In this document: positions 40,859 to 50,626 of the stretch, one piece after another
How the letters are laid out: each line of letters opens with the position of its first letter
How positions within the stretch are numbered: the stretch's first letter is position 1
Assembly (NCBI RefSeq): GCF_000246855.1
Contig: NC_016609.1
Span: 6,956,744 to 7,020,743, forward strand
Direction: 5' to 3'
Source of the DNA: Niastella koreensis GR20-10
GTDB taxonomy: Bacteria > Bacteroidota > Bacteroidia > Chitinophagales > Chitinophagaceae
Length of the DNA stretch: 64,000 nt
Program-made: the position numbers and the translations under genes
Notes under the pieces: generated by a model
What the model saw: the letters and a program-made list of their open reading frames with translations, nothing else
What the model was told of the DNA's origin: nothing
The model's database searches: none

Positions 40859-41156
40859 CCTCCAAAAAACTTCCCAGCGCATCCAGCTTCTCATTCCAGA
40901 ACCGGTTATACTGCTTAATCCACTCCGCTACCTCCTTCAACCGGTTAAAGTCAATTGCACAAAAGCGTTCCCGCCCCTGTTGTTTTATCACAACCAGGCC
41001 ACATTCCGTCAGGATCTTTATGTGTTTTGAAATAGCAGGCCTGCTAATTTCAAAATTCTCAGCCACCCCGTTTAAAGTAAGGGTTTTATTGGCCAGCAAG
41101 CCAATGATCTCCCGCCGGGTGGGGTCGGCAATAGCCTGAAAAACATCACGACGCAT
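40851..41156 (-). CDS. ArsR-family transcriptional regulator
   Basis: 101 residues, a single winged helix-turn-helix: MRRDVFQAIADPTRREIIGLL, then LNGVAENFEISRPAISKHIKILTECGLV as the recognition region. The metal-binding ELCVCDL motif of ArsR/SmtB sensors is absent, so this is not a classic metal sensor. Such proteins often pair with SRPBCC (AHSA1) genes in Bacteroidota; none is adjacent. A duplicated 15-bp site lies just upstream and is a likely operator for self-repression. Confidence 0.87.
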   Translation of the reverse strand: MRRDVFQAIADPTRREIIGLLANKTLTLNGVAENFEISRPAISKHIKILTECGLVVIKQQGRERFCAIDFNRLKEVAEWIKQYNRFWNEKLDALGSFLEGS

Positions 41157-41168
41157 ATAATTGATTTA

Positions 41169-41209
41169 TGTAACTACCCGGTTGCAAAATTATGTGTAAC
41201 TACCCGGTT
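41169..41209. promoter_or_regulatory. Twin 15-bp direct repeat upstream of the ArsR gene
   Basis: TGTAACTACCCGGTT occurs at 41169-41183 and again at 41195-41209, 26 bp apart. Each half has a weak GTAAC...GTTaC dyad. The position just upstream of the ATG (41156) fits an autoregulatory operator. Confidence 0.6.
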
Positions 41210-41416
41210 AACAATGGGGTTTGGGTACAGGGAATTATATATCGCAAACGGTGGAAATCTTTAGCGCCGAAACAACACATAACAGCCTGATTAAAAGAAC
41301 TTTATATAATTTCCAACCCAATAATAAACGCCTCGTATTTCCGTTTATAAGAGATATCTTTTTGAGTCCGTTAATCCAATACGCTGAGAACCACTATCCT
41401 ATTAAAATACCCTTGA

Positions 41417-44400
41417 ATGAAATACCCTTTACTCGCAGCTTTTTCGCTGTTCGTATCCCTGAAGACGTCGGCCCAGGAGATCATCCGGCCTGTTCAGTTA
41501 AAAAGCGGCGCCCTCACCACCAGCAAAAATCTTCGCAACGATGTTCACCTTACCGATTCCCTTAACAAACATCACTTCAGGAACCGGTATTATGCGCTGA
41601 TCCAGTTTAACAAACTACCTACTGCGGAAGAACGTCAGCGCCTGGCGCAGGAAGGTGTTTTATTATACAATTACATTCCCAATAATTCCTTTTTAGCTGA
41701 AATAAACGACCGGCTCGCTCCCGATCAGCTTAAAAAGAATACCATCGCCAGCATTTTCACCCTGGAGGCCAAAAACAAAATTTCCCCGGCCCTGCAAAAG
41801 CAACTGGGTGCATCCATGCACGATCCTGATAAACTGATAGCAGTAAGCTTTTATGGAAACATCGATAAAGCCACTGCTATTGCAGAATTAACCCAGGCAG
41901 GCGCCCAGATCAGGAACACCAAAATACAACCGGCCCATGTTGTTTTTATAGATGCTACGGCAGCTGTGGTTCAAAAAATAGCAGGCCTGCCCTTCGTTGC
42001 TTACATCAGCAGCCAGCATATGAAACCGGTTCCCCTCAATTACAATAACCGCAACGCTTCCGGCCTTGATATTTTAGGCTATGCCGGGGGACGTAATCTT
42101 CAGGGAGCCGGTGTAACGCTTGGAATTGGCGATGAAGGGGATGCCAGTACCCATATTGATAATTCAGTGCATCTTATAAACAGGAACCAGTCAGTGCCCA
42201 CCTTTCATGGTACCCATGTTGTAGGCACCCTGGCCGGAGCAGGTATTGTAAACCCCAGGTTTAAAGGCATGGCGCCTAAAGCAACGGTTATTGGCCAGTA
42301 TTTTAGCGATATCATCGTGAACTCACCCTACTACGTAGCCGATTACGATATGGTAATCACCAGCAACTCCTATTATTCCTCATCAAATGGTTGTGTGGGT
42401 GAGGGTGAATACGACGTAATGAGTAGTTATATAGATAACCTCACCAATACCAACCCCACTCTGTTGCACGTATTTGCAGCAGGCAATGATGGCGCACTTG
42501 CCTGTTCGCCCTACCCTTTGCAATATGCCACCGTAAAATCAGGTTTTCAAACCGGTAAGAACGTTTTGACGGTAGGCGCCATTGACAACACTTTCTCCGC
42601 TAATACTTATGTCACTGCGGGTTTTTCAAGTGGCGGCCCCGTTGATGATGGCCGGTTAAAACCAGAAATAGTTGCAGGCGGATATGGCATCAATTCAACT
42701 ACCCTGAATAATACATACGGCACTGATTACGGAACCAGTATGGCTGCCCCAACTGTGGCCGGCGCTATGGGCCTGTTATACGAACGTTACCGCCAGTTAC
42801 ACAGCGGCGCCAACCCCACTGCCGTATTAATAAAAGCCGTGGCTTGTAATGGCGCTGATGACCTTGGCAATCCCGGGCCCGACTTTATTTATGGTTTCGG
42901 TCATTTGAATGCGGTTAACGCAGTGGAAGCATTGGAAAACAATACCTACTTCACCGGTGTAACAAACAATGGCGGATCCCAAACCTTTACCATAACCGGC
43001 GTACCAGCCGGTACCGCGCAACTTAAAGTATTATTAAACTGGAATGATCCGGCAGCCGCCGCTTATGCATCCACCACCCTGGTAAACAACCTTGACCTTA
43101 CAGTTACTGCTCCCGGTGCAATCATTCATCGTCCACTGATACTTGACCCGTCCTCAGCCAACGTAACCAATGTAGCCGTAGAAGGCGTAGATAGCCGGAA
43201 CAATATTGAACAGGTGATTATCAATAATCCACCGGCCGGCAATTTCACGGTTACGGTTAATGGCACCAATGTGCCTGAGGGACCGCAGGATTATGTAGTA
43301 GCTTACCAGGTTATTGCGCCTGAAGTAAAAGTTATTTCACCCTATACTGCCGACACCTGGGTTTCCGGCGGCACCGACTACATTCGCTGGAGCGCTACCG
43401 ACCCCAACACCAATACCTTTACAATTGAAATCTCTACTGATAACGGAGCTACCTGGACAACCATCAGCAACAATGTTCCTGCCACCGACCGGAGTTACTT
43501 TTATGCCGCTCCCTACCTGGGTACCGAAAATGCTTTGATAAGAATAAGCCGTAACGGAACTTCTTATACAGCCGTTGGCGGCAGGTTCACCATTTTATCA
43601 CAGCCTACCCTAACCCTGGCCAACGCCTGTACAGGCTATGTTGATATGAGCTGGCCCGCAGCGGCTTTTGCTACCAGTTATGATATTATGCAATTAAAAG
43701 GCAGTGACCTGGTGGTTGTAGCCAATACTACAGCTACCAATTATACCCTGGGAGGCCTTAATAAAGACAGCACTTACTGGCTCACCGTACGCTCCGTACT
43801 GAATTCATCACCCGGGCGCCGGGCCGTTGCCAAAAGTATAATCCCCACAGGCGGCGCGTGTGCCTCGCCTACTTACGATAATGACCTTACTCCCGACCTG
43901 CTGGTAGCGCCGGTTACCGGCCGCAGGTTCACCAACTCACAATTAGGCATCAGTGCTCCGCAGGTGCGGATTAAAAATGCAGGTTCAGTTGCTACATCGG
44001 GAACGTTCAATGTTACCTACCAGGTAAACGGTGGAACACCTGTAACAGAAGCCACTACCCAAACCATTGCCGCCAACAGCACTTATACTTATACATTTGC
44101 ATCCACCTACGATTTCTCGGTAGAAGGAACATATACCATCAAGGCCTGGGTTGACTTTAGCAGCGATCCCTCGCACCTGAACGATACCCTTACCAGAGTA
44201 GTGAAGAATTTAAGAAACGACCCCATCCTGTTAAGCCCTTCTTATACCGAAGGATTTGAAACTGCCGCTTCGCAAAGCTATACCAATGGCACCCGGGGCT
44301 TTACCGGCCTCGACCGTTGCGATTTCTTTGCCAGCACCAGTAATGGCCGGGCCCGTCCCTTTGTAAATACGGGTATGGCAAGAACCGGTAACCGCGCCAT

Positions 44401-46729
44401 AACACTCGATCAAATAATGTACAACGGCGTTATGCAGGCCGATACCCTGATCACAACTTTTAACCTGGGCAACTACACCAGCGGCCAGCAGTTATGGCTC
44501 TCGTTCTATGTTCAGAACCAGGGTGTCGATTTCTCGGCCCCTAATAATAAAGTTTGGATCCGTGGCAGTGAAAACGATGCCTGGGTACCCGTGTATACCC
44601 TTCCCATCAATACCACCGATTTCGGCATCTACCGTGCAGCTACCCCGGTTAATATCACCGAAACCCTGGCCAATGCTTCGCCGGCCCAAACGGTAAGCAG
44701 CAGCTTCCAGGTTAAATTTGGCGAACAGGGTTACCGCTCCACCAACTCGGTTATTATCGATGGCAACCTCGATGATGGTTATACGTTCGACGATGTAACC
44801 ATTACCATGACCACAGATGATGTAACCACCAGGCAATTGATAGCTCCATCAACAGGCAATATATGCGCCCTCAGTGCTACAGAACCAGTAACAGTGCAGG
44901 TAAAAAATTACAGCACCGGAACACTTAACAATGTGCCTGTTTCGTACCAGGTTGATAATGGCCCTGTAATTACGGAAACCATTCCAACCTTAACCGCAGG
45001 CCAGGTATTGAATTATACATTTACACAAACCGCCAACCTGGCAAGCTATAAAGCTTACACGTTAAAAACATATGTAGACTATCCAACCGATACCTACCGG
45101 GCAAACGATACCATCACCACCAGCTTTTTAACCAAACCGCTTATTACCAGCTTCCCTTACCTCGAAGGCTTTGAAAGCAATAATGGCAACTGGTATACCG
45201 GCGGCATCAACAGCAGCTGGCAATGGGGCACACCCGCTAAAACAATCATTAACAAGGCCGCCAACGGAACCAAAGCATGGGTTACCAATTTAACCGGGAA
45301 CTATAATAACAATGAATATTCGTACCTGTACTCACCCTGCTTTGACCTGAGCGGACTAACCCAACCCGTGTTTTCATTCAGTCACATCTTCCGTACTGAA
45401 GACGATTGTACCTGTGACTTCCATTGGGTTGAATACAGCATTGATGGACAGACCTGGTACAGACTGGGTAGTACCACCGGCGGCACCAGCTGGTTTGATA
45501 ATATTACCTACCAGGCCTTTAAAATCTCAAACCCTACCTGGCATGTATCGAGCTATAACATTCCTACGCATGGCACCACCGTTCGTTTCAGGATAGCTAT
45601 GTATGCCGACCCCGGGGTTACCTACGAAGGGGTAGGCATAGACGATGTGCATATATTTGATAAAGCCCCCATTTACAGCGGGCCCAGCATCACCAGCGGT
45701 TTAACACAGGCAGTTAGTGGCACCGGCTGGACGCACTTCAATGCAGGCGGCAACCGGGTAGTATCAATAAATCCACATGGACAAAACCTGGGCAATACAG
45801 ATGTGCGCGTATACTTCAACACCGGCGCTGTGCGTAACGATTCAATTCAATATTATCTCGATAGAAATATTGTAGTGCAACCTGCCAACGCCCCAATATC
45901 ACCCGTAAGCGTACGTTATTATTTCCTGGATACAGAAGCAAAGAACCTTATAAACGCTACCGGTTGCAGCACCTGTACTACTATTCAGGATGCCTATGCT
46001 GCCGGGGTAACTCAATACAGCTATGCGCCATTGGAAGAAAATGGCAGCCTTACTGATAACTTAAGTGGCGCCTATTCATACGTAGCTCCTGCCAACGTTG
46101 ATATAATACCATACGACAACGGTTATTATGCCGAATACCAGGTAAACCATTTCTCTGAATTCTGGATCAACAGTGCCGGACCTATACCAAACCAGGCATT
46201 GCCAACGGAGATGGGCATGTTCATCGTTGTAAGAAACAACGCAGCCGCCCTGTTACAATGGACAACGAGACAGGAAGGCATTACCAGCGAATTCACTATT
46301 GAAAGAAGTACCGATGGCAGCCAGTACGAGGCAATTGGTTCTGTACCTGCAACCGGCAACACCACAATGACAACCAAATACACGTTTACCGATAAACAAA
46401 TGGCTACCGGTATTAACTACTATCGCATAAAAACAGTGGATAAAGATGGTAAGTATACCTATTCACATATACGTACCCTCTCTTATCCCGACAAGGATCT
46501 CATCATCACCCTGCAGCCAAACCCCACCGTAAAAGGAACAGTATATGTTAATACCTCGGTAAACTGTAGCCGTATTGAAGTGCGGGATGCTATTGGCCGC
46601 CTTATTAAAACAGTAAATGTAAATGGCACCTACATCCCCGTGGATGTTCGCCCGTTAAATAAAGGCATGTATTTTATTACTGTAGTAACCGACAATGGTT
46701 CTAAAGTAGAGAAGCTGTTTGTTGAATAA
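41417..46729 (+). CDS. T9SS-exported subtilisin-like (S8) serine peptidase, multidomain
   Basis: 1770 residues. Signal peptide, then an N-terminal propeptide-like region (to about 200) and an S8 catalytic domain with probable catalytic D239 (IGDEGDAS), H267 (FHGTHVVGT), oxyanion N357 (AAGNDG) and S441 (YGTSMAAPTVAG). After it come a jelly-roll domain, an FN3-like module (about 740-815), two CARDB-like segments, a MAM-like adhesion module (about 1245-1410) and, at the end, a T9SS type A sorting domain (NPTVKGTVYVN through KLFVE). It is probably anchored or released at the cell surface to digest proteins; the target is unknown. A terminator follows. Confidence 0.93.
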   Translation: MKYPLLAAFSLFVSLKTSAQEIIRPVQLKSGALTTSKNLRNDVHLTDSLNKHHFRNRYYALIQFNKLPTAEERQRLAQEGVLLYNYIPNNSFLAEINDRLAPDQLKKNTIASIFTLEAKNKISPALQKQLGASMHDPDKLIAVSFYGNIDKATAIAELTQAGAQIRNTKIQPAHVVFIDATAAVVQKIAGLPFVAYISSQHMKPVPLNYNNRNASGLDILGYAGGRNLQGAGVTLGIGDEGDASTHIDNSVHLINRNQSVPTFHGTHVVGTLAGAGIVNPRFKGMAPKATVIGQYFSDIIVNSPYYVADYDMVITSNSYYSSSNGCVGEGEYDVMSSYIDNLTNTNPTLLHVFAAGNDGALACSPYPLQYATVKSGFQTGKNVLTVGAIDNTFSANTYVTAGFSSGGPVDDGRLKPEIVAGGYGINSTTLNNTYGTDYGTSMAAPTVAGAMGLLYERYRQLHSGANPTAVLIKAVACNGADDLGNPGPDFIYGFGHLNAVNAVEALENNTYFTGVTNNGGSQTFTITGVPAGTAQLKVLLNWNDPAAAAYASTTLVNNLDLTVTAPGAIIHRPLILDPSSANVTNVAVEGVDSRNNIEQVIINNPPAGNFTVTVNGTNVPEGPQDYVVAYQVIAPEVKVISPYTADTWVSGGTDYIRWSATDPNTNTFTIEISTDNGATWTTISNNVPATDRSYFYAAPYLGTENALIRISRNGTSYTAVGGRFTILSQPTLTLANACTGYVDMSWPAAAFATSYDIMQLKGSDLVVVANTTATNYTLGGLNKDSTYWLTVRSVLNSSPGRRAVAKSIIPTGGACASPTYDNDLTPDLLVAPVTGRRFTNSQLGISAPQVRIKNAGSVATSGTFNVTYQVNGGTPVTEATTQTIAANSTYTYTFASTYDFSVEGTYTIKAWVDFSSDPSHLNDTLTRVVKNLRNDPILLSPSYTEGFETAASQSYTNGTRGFTGLDRCDFFASTSNGRARPFVNTGMARTGNRAITLDQIMYNGVMQADTLITTFNLGNYTSGQQLWLSFYVQNQGVDFSAPNNKVWIRGSENDAWVPVYTLPINTTDFGIYRAATPVNITETLANASPAQTVSSSFQVKFGEQGYRSTNSVIIDGNLDDGYTFDDVTITMTTDDVTTRQLIAPSTGNICALSATEPVTVQVKNYSTGTLNNVPVSYQVDNGPVITETIPTLTAGQVLNYTFTQTANLASYKAYTLKTYVDYPTDTYRANDTITTSFLTKPLITSFPYLEGFESNNGNWYTGGINSSWQWGTPAKTIINKAANGTKAWVTNLTGNYNNNEYSYLYSPCFDLSGLTQPVFSFSHIFRTEDDCTCDFHWVEYSIDGQTWYRLGSTTGGTSWFDNITYQAFKISNPTWHVSSYNIPTHGTTVRFRIAMYADPGVTYEGVGIDDVHIFDKAPIYSGPSITSGLTQAVSGTGWTHFNAGGNRVVSINPHGQNLGNTDVRVYFNTGAVRNDSIQYYLDRNIVVQPANAPISPVSVRYYFLDTEAKNLINATGCSTCTTIQDAYAAGVTQYSYAPLEENGSLTDNLSGAYSYVAPANVDIIPYDNGYYAEYQVNHFSEFWINSAGPIPNQALPTEMGMFIVVRNNAAALLQWTTRQEGITSEFTIERSTDGSQYEAIGSVPATGNTTMTTKYTFTDKQMATGINYYRIKTVDKDGKYTYSHIRTLSYPDKDLIITLQPNPTVKGTVYVNTSVNCSRIEVRDAIGRLIKTVNVNGTYIPVDVRPLNKGMYFITVVTDNGSKVEKLFVE

Positions 46730-46756
46730 TAGCTATCATCAATTAGCATAATACAC

Positions 46757-46796
46757 AAAGCGGGTACGAAGCTATATTTCGTATCCGCTTTTTTCT
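46757..46796 (+). terminator. Rho-independent terminator after the S8 peptidase gene
   Basis: AAAGCGGGTACGAA pairs with TTCGTATCCGCTTT (one G-T), with a run of T. Confidence 0.85.
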
Positions 46797-46800
46797 TTAG

Positions 46801-46808
46801 TATTTTTG
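46801..46808 (+). promoter_or_regulatory. Bacteroidota -7 element for the EamA gene
   Basis: TATTTTTG matches TAnnTTTG, 20 bp before the TTG start. Confidence 0.5.
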
Positions 46809-46827
46809 CCATCCAAAAAATCAAGCA

Positions 46828-47715
46828 TTGAATAACAGGAAATCGGCAGGCTGGTTATGGTTTTTAACAGGAATAGGGTTTTCGATACTATGGCCTTCTG
46901 CCGCAGTAGCTACCAAATTTGGCTTGCAGGTGGCACAACCTTTTGTGATCTGTATTACGCGCTTTTTTATTGCCGGTTTGTTAATGCTGATTATTTCTCA
47001 TGGCATCTTACGCAAACGGCTTCCGCAAAAACACGAATGGAAACAATTAGCCATCTATGGCTTGCTGAATATTTCACTGTACCTGGGCATTTATGTACTG
47101 GCCATGCAACATGTATCTGCCGGGTTAGGCTCACTGGCCATTGCCACCAACCCGGTGCTCATCAGCCTGATGGCTACGGTGATCTTTGGTCATCGCCTCC
47201 GGTTGGTTACCATCACCAGCCTGGTGCTGTGTATGTGCGGTGTATTACTGGCTGCCTGGCCTTTATTTAAACACAGTTTTGCCACACCCGGCGGCATCAG
47301 TCTGTTAATGCTTTGCATGATCATTTATTCAGCCGGAGTTATTTACTTCTCCAAACAAAACTGGGAAAACCTGCACATCCTTACCATCAATGGATGGCAA
47401 ACCCTGTTGGGCGGAATATTTTTATTACCGGTTGCGATTGCCACATATGACAAAACAAAAAATGTCTGGGGTTTTAAAATGCTGGCGCCAGTGCTTTGGC
47501 TGGCCATCCCCGTATCTGTCATTGGCGTTCAACTGTGGTTATACCTGTTGAGAGACAATGCCGTAAAAGCTTCTTTCTGGTTATTCCTTTGCCCGGTATT
47601 CGGTTTCATCATTGCCAGTGTTATGATGCAGGAACCCATTGGCATTTTTACTGTTGCCGGCATGCTATTGACTTTAGCGGGCTTGTACCTTGTTCAGAAG
47701 TATAAATCCGAATAA
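46828..47715 (+). CDS. EamA/DMT-family transporter
   Basis: 295 residues with about ten membrane helices in two EamA halves. The first starts at FLTGIGFSILWPSAAVATKFGL and contains the YVLAMQHVSAGLGSLAIATNPV segment; the second ends with PIGIFTVAGMLLTLAGLYLV. Family members export metabolites such as amino acids; the substrate is unknown. The start appears to be TTG at 46828, as there is no in-frame ATG between it and the promoter. It is transcribed alone. Confidence 0.88.
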   Translation: MNNRKSAGWLWFLTGIGFSILWPSAAVATKFGLQVAQPFVICITRFFIAGLLMLIISHGILRKRLPQKHEWKQLAIYGLLNISLYLGIYVLAMQHVSAGLGSLAIATNPVLISLMATVIFGHRLRLVTITSLVLCMCGVLLAAWPLFKHSFATPGGISLLMLCMIIYSAGVIYFSKQNWENLHILTINGWQTLLGGIFLLPVAIATYDKTKNVWGFKMLAPVLWLAIPVSVIGVQLWLYLLRDNAVKASFWLFLCPVFGFIIASVMMQEPIGIFTVAGMLLTLAGLYLVQKYKSE

Positions 47716-47759
47716 CAAATAGCTGTTTTTCTCAATATCATTTGCATAAATTCTTTCCT

Positions 47760-47839
47760 GATTGCGTAAACGGTCTTTCGGATTGCGTAAGGCGTAAATA
47801 CCCTTTTAGGGAGAATTTTGCGCAAATTTATTTGCGCAA
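47760..47839. promoter_or_regulatory. Operator-like sites upstream of the TonB-dependent receptor
   Basis: GATTGCGTAA occurs twice (47760-47769 and 47781-47790), 21 bp or about two helical turns apart. A perfect inverted repeat, TTGCGCAAAT (47818-47827) and ATTTGCGCAA (47830-47839) with a 2-nt centre, ends 5 bp before the ATG. All share a TTGCG core. Confidence 0.6.
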
Positions 47840-47844
47840 CACTC

Positions 47845-50325
47845 ATGAAAGGAATTTATACTTTAGCACTGTTATTAACTGCAACACTCCATGGAATAGC
47901 TCAGCAAGCCACGGTAAAAGGTATTGTGAAAAACGAAAAAGGCGACACGCTTACTTCGGCATCTGTTTTTATCAAAGGGAAAAAAATAGGTACGGTCACC
48001 ACTTCAACCGGTCAATACGAATTAATAAATCTGAATCCGGGGTCTTATACTGTACAGGTTTCTTTAATTGGGTATGAACCCGCCATTCAGAAGGTAAGCC
48101 TTACAGCAGGTGAAACCCAAACTATCGACTTTATCCTGAAAGCCACGCAATACGAATTGCAACAGGTAGAAATCACCGGCCGCCGCGAAACAGGTTACAA
48201 AAACACTACTTCGTTCATTGGGTCAAAAACCGCAACGCCGTTGAAAGACCTTCCTCAATCGGTTAGTTATGTTACCAAAGAAGTAATGCAGGACCAGGCC
48301 GCCGCCCGTGTGGGTGACGTAGTAAAGAACTTTAGCGGGGTTAACCAGTTTACCGCCAATAACGACATTGCCATCAGGGGCTTCCGGGTTTCATCGAGCA
48401 ACGCCACCATGCTGGTAAACGGGTTAAGGGCCAACTCTTCCTTCTGGAAACAACCACCGGCAAATTACCTCGAAAGAGTAGAAGTGATTAAAGGACCGGT
48501 ATCAGCACTTTTTGGCAATGCATCTCCCGGCGGGACTATTAACCGGGTAACCAAAAAACCACTCGACCAGGTCAGGAATTCCGTTTCCTTTATCACCGGC
48601 AGCTTCAATACATTCAGGGCACTGGCCGATGCAACCGGCCCCATGAACGACAGGAAAACATTGTTATACCGGATGAACCTTGCTTACGAGAACGCTCAAT
48701 CGTTCCGTGACCTGCAGTTTGAAAAGAACATTGTGCTGGCGCCTTCTATCAGCTTTATACCAACCGATAAAACCAGGCTTAACTTTGACCTGGTGTACAA
48801 TAAATCGAACAGCCGGATAAACCGCGGTCAGTCTGTATTTACCAACGATTTGTATTCAACGCCCATCTCGCTTTCATTAAACGATGTGAACGATCATTTG
48901 AATGAAGAACAATACAGCATTACCACCTCTTTAACCCACAACTTTACCAGCAACACTTCTTTCAATATTGCTTTTATCAGAACCAGCTATTCTGAAGACC
49001 TGTTTGAACATCGCAGCGCCAATACATATGCCAGGGATATTTATGGCAAACCTGTATCGTTTTTAATTGAGCGTCAGGTATTCGATAGAAAGTCAAGAGC
49101 ATTCAATGATAATGTTTCCGCTTACTTTACCCACAAAGTGTATACAGGTTCACTGGAACATAAGATCGTAATTGGTTACGACTATGCCCAGGATAAATTA
49201 CCCATTGGCGCCGCCCAGCAAACAGCCTCGGGGTATCTTAAAAAGGATGGCACAGCTGCTGCCTACAGTTCAAAAGACTCAGCCAACTTTGTAACCTATA
49301 AATACAAAACCACCATCAATGGGGTAGATACAACGCTGAACCTGATGAAGCCAAACGTACCTACGTACGACCTGGCAAAGAATGAACATAACATGGAAGA
49401 TGCTTCCAAATATGTTTATGCGCCGGCCAGCAATGAATCTACCATTCCGCACTATAACTACCTGAGTGGTGCATACGTTCAGGACCAGGTAACCCTGGGC
49501 AAACTACAGGTGTTGCTGGGTTTGCGTTATGAGTGGTATACGGATAAAAAGAATTACACCCGGGCCAATGAAAGCAAAGTGAACCAAACTGCTTTATTAC
49601 CCCGTTTGGGCGTGGTATATGCGGTAACACCCAACATCAATGCTTATGCCATGTATACGCAGGGGTACAATCCACAGCCTTCATCAGCTTTCTCCCCTAC
49701 TTCCGGCGGGCCATTTGATCCGCTTGAAAGCAATATGGTGGAGGCCGGCTTTAAATCAGAATGGTTCAACAAGCGCTTGTCTGTAACCACTTCTATCTAT
49801 AAGATTGAACAGTTGAACGCATTGTATGCTGCGCCTGCCCCCGCTCCGGTTGACAGTATGATACAGATAGGAAAAGAAACCTCAAAAGGTTTTGAATTTG
49901 AAATGGTGGGCCAGGTTACCGACAACTGGAACATTGTATTGAACTATGCCTACAACGAAGCGAAGCTCACTGCAGCCGGTGGTACAGATAAAGATTTTGT
50001 AAACCAGCAAAAACCCAATGCACCAAAAAACCAGGGAAACATCTGGACAAAATATTCTTTCAAAAGAGGTGGCTTAAAAGGGTTCGGTATTGGTGCCGGC
50101 GCCAACTTCGTATCACAGCGTTATTTGTCGCTGAACCAGGCCCAAACCATACCGGGTTACGAATTGCTGAACGCAGCCTTATATTATAAAATTGATAAAT
50201 TCCAAATCCAGTTCAACCTGAACAATGTGCTGGATAAAACGTATTGGGTGGGCGGCTACGACTATGTAAGGCTGTTTCCGGGCGCCCCACGCAACTGGCT
50301 GGCAACCGTGGCGTATACGTTTTAA
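47845..50325 (+). CDS. TonB-dependent siderophore-type receptor
   Basis: 826 residues from ATG 47845 (MKGIYTLALLLTATLHGIAQ, a signal peptide). N-terminal CarboxypepD-regulatory-like domain (about 22-100), plug domain (LKDLPQSVSYVTKEVMQDQA through GNASPGGTINRVTKKP), then a 22-strand barrel ending in VAYTF. Length and plug motifs fit TonB-dependent ferric siderophore receptors. The PepSY protein downstream may strip or reduce the imported iron complex. No SusD partner is present, which argues against glycan uptake. The substrate is inferred. The inverted repeat 5 bp upstream suggests control at initiation. Confidence 0.92.
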   Translation: MKGIYTLALLLTATLHGIAQQATVKGIVKNEKGDTLTSASVFIKGKKIGTVTTSTGQYELINLNPGSYTVQVSLIGYEPAIQKVSLTAGETQTIDFILKATQYELQQVEITGRRETGYKNTTSFIGSKTATPLKDLPQSVSYVTKEVMQDQAAARVGDVVKNFSGVNQFTANNDIAIRGFRVSSSNATMLVNGLRANSSFWKQPPANYLERVEVIKGPVSALFGNASPGGTINRVTKKPLDQVRNSVSFITGSFNTFRALADATGPMNDRKTLLYRMNLAYENAQSFRDLQFEKNIVLAPSISFIPTDKTRLNFDLVYNKSNSRINRGQSVFTNDLYSTPISLSLNDVNDHLNEEQYSITTSLTHNFTSNTSFNIAFIRTSYSEDLFEHRSANTYARDIYGKPVSFLIERQVFDRKSRAFNDNVSAYFTHKVYTGSLEHKIVIGYDYAQDKLPIGAAQQTASGYLKKDGTAAAYSSKDSANFVTYKYKTTINGVDTTLNLMKPNVPTYDLAKNEHNMEDASKYVYAPASNESTIPHYNYLSGAYVQDQVTLGKLQVLLGLRYEWYTDKKNYTRANESKVNQTALLPRLGVVYAVTPNINAYAMYTQGYNPQPSSAFSPTSGGPFDPLESNMVEAGFKSEWFNKRLSVTTSIYKIEQLNALYAAPAPAPVDSMIQIGKETSKGFEFEMVGQVTDNWNIVLNYAYNEAKLTAAGGTDKDFVNQQKPNAPKNQGNIWTKYSFKRGGLKGFGIGAGANFVSQRYLSLNQAQTIPGYELLNAALYYKIDKFQIQFNLNNVLDKTYWVGGYDYVRLFPGAPRNWLATVAYTF

Positions 50326-50626
50326 GACCTGATTGTCGTTAAGTCGGTGCCTTAACCTGTATTTCAGACCTTTATCCTGCACCGCCAAGTTCTTTACATG
50401 AGTGTACACAGTTAGTTCCAACTAAGTGTTTTATTTATCCGGCAAAGACAGTAGCCTTATTTTTTTGCTGTTTAGCAATTTTAGTGGAACTTCTGTTTAA
50501 GTAAATAGTAAGCCTTCGTCTGGTTGTATCTTTTGCTACATCAAATACATCCAGATTAAGGCTCTGATTAGTGGAAGTTCCGATTTATCGGAACTTCTTT
50601 TTTTATTTATATATCAATAGCAAGCA
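50326..50626. other. Leader region between the receptor and PepSY genes
   Basis: Contains a small hairpin TTGCT/AGCAA near 50466 and a terminator-like hairpin at 50574. Upstream GGAACTTC (50486-50493) can pair with the terminator's 5' arm. No gene is seen here. Confidence 0.4.
50574..50605 (+). terminator. Terminator-like hairpin 22 bp before the PepSY gene
   Basis: GAAGTTCCGAT pairs with ATCGGAACTTC across a 2-nt loop, followed by eight T. It could end receptor transcription or act as an attenuator for the PepSY gene. Confidence 0.7.

Noticed and set aside
41221-41565. Plus-strand ORF overlapping the start of the S8 peptidase gene
   Set aside because: It is out of frame with the peptidase, has no domain or signal, and overlaps its signal peptide.
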